From: Ornatilinea apprima
GTDB taxonomy: Bacteria > Chloroflexota > Anaerolineae > Anaerolineales > Anaerolineaceae
Direction of reading: 5' to 3'
Assembly: GCF_001306115.1 (NCBI RefSeq)
Contig: NZ_LGCL01000015.1
Span: forward strand, 186,001 to 250,000
Length of the DNA: 64,000 nucleotides
A program made the translations under genes and the position numbers. The notes under the pieces were generated by a model that ran no database searches, was not told the origin of the DNA, and saw only the letters and a list, made by a program, of their open reading frames with translations. Shown piece by piece: positions 25,421 to 32,264 of this stretch. Position 1 is the first letter of the stretch. Each line of letters begins with the position of its first letter.

Positions 25421-25440
25421 AAGTGCAACAACAAGCGGAT

Positions 25441-26475
25441 ATGAAAATCAAAAACAACCAATCTCTGAATGAATGGATCAATGACGAAGATTGGGAAGAA
25501 GAACTCTTCCCGCTCCGCAAACAACCGGCCGCCAAAAACCGTCTCACCGCCCGGCCGCAGCAGACGCAAACCCCGCCCGCCGGCGCCGCCGAAGATCACG
25601 AAGACCATTTCGACTTCAGTTACCACGCCTCGCGCCACGAGCGCCAGTGGATTGAAGACTCTCTCGGCCGTTTTTACCAGCAGCATTGGATTGACGATGT
25701 TTCTCGCCTGCTGAAAGGCGGCAAAGAAGCCTCCGTATACCTGTGCCAGGGCAACCCAACCGCACCCGCCGAACAAATGGCCGCCAAAGTGTACCGCCCG
25801 CGCAAATTTCGCAACCTGAAAAATGATTGGGTCTACCGCGAAAACCGCGCCAATCGCGACTCCAGCGGCAACATCATCACCGACGACGGCCTGCTGCACG
25901 CCATGCGCAAAAAAACCAGCCTCGGCATGCAGCTTTTGCATGGCGCCTGGATCGAGCACGAATACCAGACCCTCCTGCGCCTGCAGAACGCCGGTGTCAA
26001 CGCCCCGGCCGTCTACGCCCGCGGCGACAATGCCATCCTCATGGAATACTTCGGCGACGGCGTGCTCCCCGCCCCCACCCTCAACGAGATCGACCTCGAC
26101 CCCGCCGAAACCCGCCGCGTCTTCGAGCGTGTGTTTCAGAATATCGAGCGCATGCTGGAGCTTAACATCATCCACGGCGACCTTTCGGCCTATAACATAC
26201 TCTACTGGGACGGCGACATCCGCCTGATTGATTTCCCTCAGGCCATCTCCCCCCACGAAAATCACAACGCCTGGCCGATCTTCTCCCGCGACGTTGCCCG
26301 CGTGTGTGAATACTTCAGCGAACAGGGTCTCAGCGGTCTCAACCCCGCCCAGCTTGCCCGCGACCTCTGGCGCAGCCGCCGGCTTTCCACCGTCCCCGCC
26401 CTCGATCCGCAGTACCTGGACGCCGACAACCCCGAAGACCGCGCCCGCTGGCAGTCTGCCCGCGATGAGGATTAA
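25441..26475 (+). CDS. RIO-type atypical serine/threonine kinase
   Basis: After an acidic, Pro-rich N-terminus of about 80 residues, the protein shows the RIO1-like kinase core: GGKEASVYLC (nucleotide loop), AAKVYRPRKFRNL (catalytic Lys), HGDLSAYNILY (catalytic Asp) and LIDFPQA (metal-binding Asp). RIO1 in eukaryotes and archaea acts in small-subunit ribosome maturation; the bacterial role is not settled. I use the ATG at 25441; a GTG at 25423 is an alternative, and neither has a strong ribosome binding site, which is unusual for this region. The upstream leader and terminators suggest conditional expression. Confidence 0.88.
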   Translation: MKIKNNQSLNEWINDEDWEEELFPLRKQPAAKNRLTARPQQTQTPPAGAAEDHEDHFDFSYHASRHERQWIEDSLGRFYQQHWIDDVSRLLKGGKEASVYLCQGNPTAPAEQMAAKVYRPRKFRNLKNDWVYRENRANRDSSGNIITDDGLLHAMRKKTSLGMQLLHGAWIEHEYQTLLRLQNAGVNAPAVYARGDNAILMEYFGDGVLPAPTLNEIDLDPAETRRVFERVFQNIERMLELNIIHGDLSAYNILYWDGDIRLIDFPQAISPHENHNAWPIFSRDVARVCEYFSEQGLSGLNPAQLARDLWRSRRLSTVPALDPQYLDADNPEDRARWQSARDED

Positions 26476-26520
26476 GCGCAAGCGGAATTCTTACCCAAAA
26501 ATGCTATTGCCCGTCAGAGC

Positions 26521-26562
26521 AGTCGGGTTGAGGAAATCCAACTTCCTCAACCCGACTTCGTC
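26521..26562 (+). terminator. Terminator after the RIO kinase gene
   Basis: Fifteen-base perfect arms (AGTCGGGTTGAGGAA and TTCCTCAACCCGACT) flank a 7-base loop and are followed by a pyrimidine-rich TCGTCTTTTC. It lies between the convergent RIO and XdhC genes. Confidence 0.8.
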
Positions 26563-26565
26563 TTT

Positions 26566-27618
26566 TCACCCCTTACCACGCCGCGCGGCGATCATTTCTG
26601 CCAGAATGGCCACCGCGATCTCCCCTGGCGTCGCCGCGCCAATATCCATTCCAATCGGCCCGTGAATGCGCCGCAGATTCTCCTCCGTTACACCCATCTG
26701 CCGCAGCTCCTCGCGCCTTCGCTCCTGGGTCTTCTTCGACCCCAACGCTCCCACATAGCGCGCAGGGCTGTTCAGCGCCGCCTTCAAAGCCGGGATATCC
26801 AGCTTATCATCGTGGCTCACCACCGCGATGAAGGTGTTCTCATGCAGTTTCATCCCTTCCAGCACCTCCGCAGGCCAGCCAATCTGCACTTCATCCGCGT
26901 GCGGAAAGCGCTCGCGGTTGGCAAATGCCTTGCGCGCGTCTACCACCACCGTGTGAAAGCCCAATTTTGCAGCGAAATCTACCAGCGGAATCGCCAGGTG
27001 CACCCCGCCCACTACCACCAATACCGGACGCGGCGCGTGAACCTCTACCCACACGTCCTGCGCGCCGCTTGCCAATGCCACCTCCAGGCGCGCGGTCTGC
27101 TGCGCGCGCAGCCGCTCCAGCGCCAGCCGCTCAACCGTCTCATTTTCCTCACCAAATGGCAGCATCCCCAGGCGACTGCCGTCCATCCGCAGCAGGCAGT
27201 CCCGCCCGGCCAGCGGCCCCGCCAGCGCCGTCACCCGCGCGACGGTCTCATCCTTCTCCACGGCCTCCATCAAAGCCTTCACCCCCACACGGTGCTCGTC
27301 TGGCTCCCAGTCCAGCGATTCCAGGAAGACATGGATGATCCCGCCGCAAGTCAGCCCCACGCTAAAAGCCAGATCATCCGAAATACCATACTCCAACAGG
27401 CGCGGCTGCCCCCCTTTGAGGACGCTCCGCGCTTCCTCAATCACCGCTCCTTCCACGCAGCCGGCGCTCACCGAACCGGCAAACTCCCCGCGCTCGTTAA
27501 CCACCATCTTTGATCCCAACCCGCGCGGCGCGGAGCCATATACCTTAACCACTGTCGCCAGCGCCATCCGCAGGCCCTGTTCGTGCCACCCTCTGATCGC
27601 ATCGATTACATCGCGCAT
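26566..27618 (-). CDS. XdhC/CoxI-family protein
   Basis: The N-terminal XdhC_CoxI domain (LATVVKVYGSAPRGLGSKM, GSVSAGCVEGAV, GLTCGGIIHVF) is followed by a C-terminal Rossmann domain (VVVGGVHLAIPLVDFAAKLG). Family members bind molybdenum cofactor and promote its sulfuration for insertion into xanthine dehydrogenase-type enzymes; the conserved GLTCGG Cys is present. The 350-residue length is normal. No molybdenum enzyme is encoded in this window, so the client is elsewhere. A GAGGTTAA ribosome binding site supports the start. Confidence 0.9.
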   Translation of the reverse strand: MRDVIDAIRGWHEQGLRMALATVVKVYGSAPRGLGSKMVVNERGEFAGSVSAGCVEGAVIEEARSVLKGGQPRLLEYGISDDLAFSVGLTCGGIIHVFLESLDWEPDEHRVGVKALMEAVEKDETVARVTALAGPLAGRDCLLRMDGSRLGMLPFGEENETVERLALERLRAQQTARLEVALASGAQDVWVEVHAPRPVLVVVGGVHLAIPLVDFAAKLGFHTVVVDARKAFANRERFPHADEVQIGWPAEVLEGMKLHENTFIAVVSHDDKLDIPALKAALNSPARYVGALGSKKTQERRREELRQMGVTEENLRRIHGPIGMDIGAATPGEIAVAILAEMIAARRGKG

Positions 27619-27717
27619 GATTTAACCTCACTAGCAATATAAAAATCTAATTGCCTTTTGCTGATTATTATACAACCAGTCAGATAGCGTCTTTTCTCTA
27701 CTGCGTCCATCCTTCCA

Positions 27718-27745
27718 TTGAGAATATATACAAACTTTGTATAAT
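27718..27745 (+). promoter_or_regulatory. Promoter with palindromic operator for the second ABC export system
   Basis: TTGAGA (27718-27723) and TATAAT (27740-27745) are 16 bases apart. A perfect inverted repeat TATACAAA-C-TTTGTATA (27727-27743) overlaps the spacer and -10 box, a typical repressor position. The adjacent genes encode no regulator that obviously binds it. Confidence 0.7.
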
Positions 27746-27831
27746 GTTTGCCAGTCTTTTCGCTTCAGATTCACCCTTGAATAGGATATATTTAGATAGA
27801 AATAATGCAATTCATTCTTGGAGGAAAAGTC

Positions 27832-28989
27832 ATGGGTCTGTATCTGGCAATCAAAGAAATCTGGCGCAATCGCACGCGCTTTCTGCTCTTCAGCCTGGTG
27901 ATCGCGCTGATCACCACCCTGGTACTCTTTATCGCCGCCCTGGCCGTCGGTCTGGCTAACGCAAACAAAGAATACCTCGATAAACTCAACACCGACCTGC
28001 TGGCCTTTCAGGATAATGTTGAACTTCAAATTACCACCAGCCAGATCGGCTGGTCAAAACTCAACGACATCCGCCGCGTGGACGGCGTTGTGGATATTGG
28101 GGCGATTGGTTACAGCCGCGCCACCCTCGTTTTTGAAGATGGGCGCGAACCGGTGGACGTGTCTCTGATCGGCGTCGAAGCCGGTCGCCCTGGCTCTCCA
28201 TCTGTGATCGACGGGCGCGCCTTGCGCACCACGCGCGGCAACGAAGTCGTCATCGATGAAAACGCCGTCCGTCAGGCTGGCCTGGCCATCGGTGATCAAA
28301 TCGTGATCAAAGTCATTCAGGGCACCAAAGAAGAATTTTACGCGCTGCGTGTGGTTGGCACTGCCGAAGCCCAGCAGTATCTTTACGCCCCCAGCGTCTT
28401 CCTGCCCTTCCAGACCTGGGAGCGCGTGCGCCCGCAGGCCGCGCGCGGCGGCACACCCGGCCGCGAACAGGCCGCCAACATGGTTGCCATCCGCGTGCAG
28501 AACGGCCTCAACCTTCAATCCGCCGCCTCGCGCATCCAATCACAGGTGTCTGGCTTGCAGGTTGTCGACAAAGAAACCGCCATCCAGGCCATTCCCGGCT
28601 ACAGCGTGCAGCAGTCCACCCTCAACACCCAGCGCTCCTTTACCTTGCTGATTGGCCTGCTAGTCATCGGCGGATTTTTCCAGATCCAAACCCTGCAAAA
28701 GGTTCCGCAGATCGGCGTGCTCAAAGCCATCGGCGCCGACAATAAGGTCATCGCCGTGTCCGTCGTCTCGCAGATTTCCATCGTTACCCTCATCGGCGTC
28801 GCCATTGGCGCGCTGGTAACCTTCCTCTTTTCCATCTTCTTGCCTTCCGCGGTGCCGATCATCTTTGAACCGCGTGCCATCATCTTTCAAATCCTGGGCC
28901 TGCTGGCCATCGGACCCCTCGGTGGTCTGGTGGCGGTGCGCCTGGCCACCCGCATCGAGCCGCTCACCGCACTCGGCGTATCATCCTAA
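27832..28989 (+). CDS. ABC transporter permease (FtsX/DevC-like)
   Basis: The 385-residue protein begins with an amphipathic stretch and a membrane helix (LLFSLVIALITTLVLFIAALA), has a large extracytoplasmic domain (about 45-250) and three C-terminal helices. This is the FtsX/DevC plan. The start is the ATG at 27832, with GGAGG six bases before it; the frame opens 9 codons upstream. It is the first gene of a permease-ATPase unit, followed by a separate adaptor gene. It resembles the system at 4941-8253 in design but with gene order reversed. Substrate unknown. Confidence 0.88.
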   Translation: MGLYLAIKEIWRNRTRFLLFSLVIALITTLVLFIAALAVGLANANKEYLDKLNTDLLAFQDNVELQITTSQIGWSKLNDIRRVDGVVDIGAIGYSRATLVFEDGREPVDVSLIGVEAGRPGSPSVIDGRALRTTRGNEVVIDENAVRQAGLAIGDQIVIKVIQGTKEEFYALRVVGTAEAQQYLYAPSVFLPFQTWERVRPQAARGGTPGREQAANMVAIRVQNGLNLQSAASRIQSQVSGLQVVDKETAIQAIPGYSVQQSTLNTQRSFTLLIGLLVIGGFFQIQTLQKVPQIGVLKAIGADNKVIAVSVVSQISIVTLIGVAIGALVTFLFSIFLPSAVPIIFEPRAIIFQILGLLAIGPLGGLVAVRLATRIEPLTALGVSS

Positions 28990-29011
28990 AAACACACCAT
29001 TGGAGAAACGT

Positions 29012-29824
29012 ATGACCACCCTCAGTGAATCCAAGTCCATTTCCCGGCCCTTCCCGCTCGGAGAGTTCTCTTTGTCCGGTTCCTCAATTGCCGCGGCATC
29101 CAAAAAATTCGTCATCGAGACCCAAGACGTTGCCAAGTTGTACAAATCGGGCGAAACCACGGTTCGAGCCGTGGATGGCGTATCCATGCGTATTCAACCC
29201 GGTGAATTTATCGGTCTGGTCGGCCCCAGTGGATCTGGCAAGACCACCATGCTGGCCATGCTGGCTGCTCTGCTCACCCCCTCCGAAGGTGAAGTGTGGA
29301 TCGACGGCACGGCGATCAGCCAGCTTCCTGAAGCGGAGCGCGTGCGCTTCCGCCGCGAGCGCATCGGTTTCACCTTTCAATCCAACAACCTGGTGCCGTA
29401 CCTGACCGTCCTCGAAAACGTTCAATTGATGCTCCAGCTTAAAAATGGCCGCCTGAGCTCCATCGACAAAGAACGCGCCCGCTACTTGCTCGTCCGCCTG
29501 GGGCTGGAAAACCGCCTTAACAGCCTGCCGCAGCAGCTCTCCGGCGGACAGCGCCAGCGCGTGGCGATTGCCCGCTCGCTTGTCCACGGCCCCTCGGTCG
29601 TACTGGCCGACGAGCCCACCGCCAGTCTCGACACGGAGCGCGCCTACCAGGTCGTTGAAATCTTCGCCAACCTCATTCACGAAGAAAACAAAGCCGGCAT
29701 CATGGTTACTCACGACCTGCGCATGTGCCAGTATGTTGACCGCGTCATTCAAATGGTCGATGGCAAAGTGGACACCGAACTGAACCAGCGCGAAGAGATT
29801 CTGGAGTTTATTTCCTGCGCCTGA
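29012..29824 (+). CDS. ABC transporter ATP-binding protein (DevA/MacB type)
   Basis: A 270-residue ATPase with GPSGSGKTT (Walker A), LSGGQRQR (signature), VVLADEPT (Walker B) and the switch His in MVTHDLR. The first 33 residues form a non-conserved extension before FVIETQDV. The start ATG has TGGAGA upstream, 22 bases after the permease stop; a longer frame would run into the permease gene. It powers the adjacent FtsX-type permease. Confidence 0.93.
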   Translation: MTTLSESKSISRPFPLGEFSLSGSSIAAASKKFVIETQDVAKLYKSGETTVRAVDGVSMRIQPGEFIGLVGPSGSGKTTMLAMLAALLTPSEGEVWIDGTAISQLPEAERVRFRRERIGFTFQSNNLVPYLTVLENVQLMLQLKNGRLSSIDKERARYLLVRLGLENRLNSLPQQLSGGQRQRVAIARSLVHGPSVVLADEPTASLDTERAYQVVEIFANLIHEENKAGIMVTHDLRMCQYVDRVIQMVDGKVDTELNQREEILEFISCA

Positions 29825-29868
29825 TTTCACAACTTTTCTCCAAAATTCCCGTATATATGGGTGGCATG

Positions 29869-29890
29869 CATACCGCGATAATGGTATGAT
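29869..29890 (+). promoter_or_regulatory. Inverted repeat and -10-like box upstream of the adaptor lipoprotein
   Basis: CATACC (29869-29874) and GGTATG (29883-29888) form an inverted repeat with an 8-base spacer. TATGAT (29885-29890) overlaps its right arm. The -35 is weak. This may give the adaptor gene its own regulated promoter. Confidence 0.4.
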
Positions 29891-29935
29891 GAATCTGTGC
29901 ATCTATTCATTTGACTTTGAAACAGGAGCAGTTCC

Positions 29936-31135
29936 ATGAGTCCTAAGGGCGCGAAATTATTCTCTCTGTCAATCGTTTTGCTGGCATCATTGGCGCTCGC
30001 CGCTTGCGGCGGCGCGCCTGCCGCGCAGGCAACCCCCACCTCCGACGTTTTGCCCCCCGTTACCGCAGAAACCTTTTCCATTCTGGCCGAAGGCCAGGTC
30101 GTTCCCGCTCAAAGTGCCACGCTCAGCTTTCAAACCGCCGGCGTGGTGGAAACCATCCTGGTTGAAGAAGGCCAGAGCGTTAAAGCTGGCGATCCGATTG
30201 CCCGCCTGACGGGCAGTGAAAGACTCCGCTCGCAGCTCACCGCCGCTAAACTGGAACTGATCCAGGCCGAACAGGCGCTCGACACCCTGAACAAGACCGC
30301 CGCCCTGGCGAGAGCCCAGGCCGAACTCACCCTGGCCAGAGCGCAAATTGAACTGCAAGATGCCAAAGAAGACCGCGAAAAATTAAAATATCGCCGCGCT
30401 TCTGATAATACTCTCGATCAGATCCGCGCCGATTTTATCCTGGCCGAAGATTTCCTTGACCAGGTTGAAGAAAAATTTGAAGGCGTAGCCGACCGCGCCG
30501 AAGACGACCCCATCCGCGCCGCCGCCCTCAGCCAATTGGCTTCCGCCCGCAAAGCCCGCGACCGCGCTCTCTACAACCTCAATTATGCCCTTGGCCTGCC
30601 CGACCCTGAAGACGTTGCTGAAGCGGAAGCCCGCCTGCAGGTTGCCCAGCAGAGCGTGGATGACGCCCAGCGCACCCTCGACAAGTTTGTGGGCGACGGC
30701 CCCAACACCGATGATCTCGCCCTCGCTGAAGCCCGCGTAGCCAACGCCAAAGCCGCCGTCGCCGCCGCGGAAGCCGCCCTTGCCGACCTCGAGCTGACCG
30801 CCCCCTTCGATGGCACCATGGTCGCCAATAACCTTAAAGAAGGCGAATATGTTACCCCCGGTGTGGCCGCCGCTCAGTTGGGCAATCTCTCTGAATGGAA
30901 GGTGGAAACCACCGACCTGACCGAGCTTAACGTTGTGGATATTAAAACCGGCGCGCCCGTGCGTGTTACCTTTGACGCCATCACCGACCTGGAACTAACC
31001 GGTACCGTTGAGCGCATCAAACCCCTCGGCGAAAACCGCCAGGGAGACATCACTTACACCATTCTGATCAAGTTAGATGATCAGGACCCCCGGCTCAAAT
31101 GGAACATGACCGCCTTCGTCACCTTTGAGCAGTAA
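29936..31135 (+). CDS. HlyD-like adaptor lipoprotein of the second ABC export system
   Basis: A lipoprotein signal ending LALAAC (Cys 24) replaces the membrane helix of the first adaptor. Then come the lipoyl half (ILVEEGQSVKAGD), a long helical hairpin (about 90-240), the second lipoyl half (LTAPFDGTMVANNLKEGEY) and a beta-barrel domain. The hairpin shares DRAEDDP and NLNYALG blocks with the adaptor at 6847, so the two are paralogues. The lipid anchor suggests action on the outer face of the cytoplasmic membrane. Confidence 0.88.
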   Translation: MSPKGAKLFSLSIVLLASLALAACGGAPAAQATPTSDVLPPVTAETFSILAEGQVVPAQSATLSFQTAGVVETILVEEGQSVKAGDPIARLTGSERLRSQLTAAKLELIQAEQALDTLNKTAALARAQAELTLARAQIELQDAKEDREKLKYRRASDNTLDQIRADFILAEDFLDQVEEKFEGVADRAEDDPIRAAALSQLASARKARDRALYNLNYALGLPDPEDVAEAEARLQVAQQSVDDAQRTLDKFVGDGPNTDDLALAEARVANAKAAVAAAEAALADLELTAPFDGTMVANNLKEGEYVTPGVAAAQLGNLSEWKVETTDLTELNVVDIKTGAPVRVTFDAITDLELTGTVERIKPLGENRQGDITYTILIKLDDQDPRLKWNMTAFVTFEQ

Positions 31136-31156
31136 ATTCCCGGCAGAAAACAAACC

Positions 31157-31190
31157 CCGAGGCGCTCATCGCAACGCCTCGGTTTTTTTT
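31157..31190 (+). terminator. Terminator after the adaptor lipoprotein gene
   Basis: CCGAGGCG and CGCCTCGG form a perfect 8-bp stem with a 10-base loop, followed by eight T. Confidence 0.9.
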
Positions 31191-31201
31191 AACCCTACCG
31201 C

Positions 31202-32101
31202 TTACCGGTGAATGGAATACCCATTGGGGTATTCCGCGCTGATCTGGTAATCCGCAATACGCTCGCAGATTTTCAAATAATCAATTCCATCTTTCGCGGC
31301 CGTGTCCGAATCCGGTACCATCGGCGAGCTTTCAATGGTGCAGTACCTGGTATAACCGCTCTTTTTGATCGCGCGGATCACTGCCTTAAAGTCCACCGTG
31401 CCATAGCCCGGCGTCAGCGAATTGGAATCACGGAAATGCATGTGCCACAGCAGCGGCTGCGCGTCCATCACCGCCTCATACGGATTCAACTCCTCAAAAT
31501 TGGCATGGAACCAGTCCAATTGAATGCCCAGATTATCGCGCTGCACCAGTTCGATGATCCGCTTGTGATTGAGCGCCGTGTTGACAAACTTGCCCATCTC
31601 CAGGTGATTGGTCGCCTCAAACACCAGGCGAATGCCGCGCTCTTTGGCATAATCGCACATCTGGCGCAGCGCGTCCACCGCAACCGCCACGCATTCAGCT
31701 ACATTGTCCGCATCAACCGGCGCGTGAATGGCTGTCGCCACGGTTACAAACGGTGCGCCTACCTCAGCCGCGAAATCAACCGAGGTTTTCGTTTCGGCTA
31801 CTGCCAGCGCCGCAGTTTTTGGCTCGGTCATCGTCTTGTACACCGGCGAATAGGGGTCCCACATTTCTCCCCAGCACTCATTAATACAAGACACCTCCAG
31901 TCCATACTCCGCCCTCAGCTCATTGTGGCGGCGCGCATAGTCTTCCATCTTCACCCCTAACCCGTAGCGGCCCTTGGGCGGTGTGATCTCAATCGCGTCA
32001 TAGCCGCAGCGCTTCAACCGCTGATAGGTCTTCTCCGGGTGCAGGTAGGCCTCCTCCTGCCCAAAGGTGAGTTGAAAATAGCTGAACTTTAATTTTTGCA
32101 T
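31202..32101 (-). CDS. Sugar phosphate isomerase/epimerase-like TIM barrel protein
   Basis: A xylose-isomerase-like (AP endonuclease family 2) barrel of 299 residues. Expected metal-site residues can be seen: Glu in VFEATNHLEMG, Asp-His in QLDWFHANFEE, His in WHMHFRDSN and Glu in CTIESSP. The family includes inosose dehydratase, tagatose and ribulose epimerases and keto-glycoside-processing enzymes. The start was set at the ATG at 32101, with GGGA eight bases upstream. It is divergent from the GH31 gene and probably belongs to the sugar island. The exact substrate is unknown. Confidence 0.82.
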   Translation of the reverse strand: MQKLKFSYFQLTFGQEEAYLHPEKTYQRLKRCGYDAIEITPPKGRYGLGVKMEDYARRHNELRAEYGLEVSCINECWGEMWDPYSPVYKTMTEPKTAALAVAETKTSVDFAAEVGAPFVTVATAIHAPVDADNVAECVAVAVDALRQMCDYAKERGIRLVFEATNHLEMGKFVNTALNHKRIIELVQRDNLGIQLDWFHANFEELNPYEAVMDAQPLLWHMHFRDSNSLTPGYGTVDFKAVIRAIKKSGYTRYCTIESSPMVPDSDTAAKDGIDYLKICERIADYQISAEYPNGYSIHR

Positions 32102-32264
32102 ACCAATCATCCCTTCCCTTGCCAAAATTTTCGGGGCCAGGCCCTTGTTGTACCGCGCTTACCTTAACCATTATAAGAAAAAGACCGCTGTTTATCCCCT
32201 GTTCATTTGATCATCGCGCCTTTATTTTCGTTACAATAAAACAAAAAGAAAGTGCAAAACGAAA

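Noticed and set aside
25262..25443. Reading the leader ORF through its TGA as selenocysteine, giving a longer Cys-containing peptide
   Set aside because: A hairpin does follow the TGA and a tRNA-Sec gene is nearby, but the extension runs through two intrinsic terminators and ends in non-conserved-looking sequence. A regulatory leader is the simpler reading.
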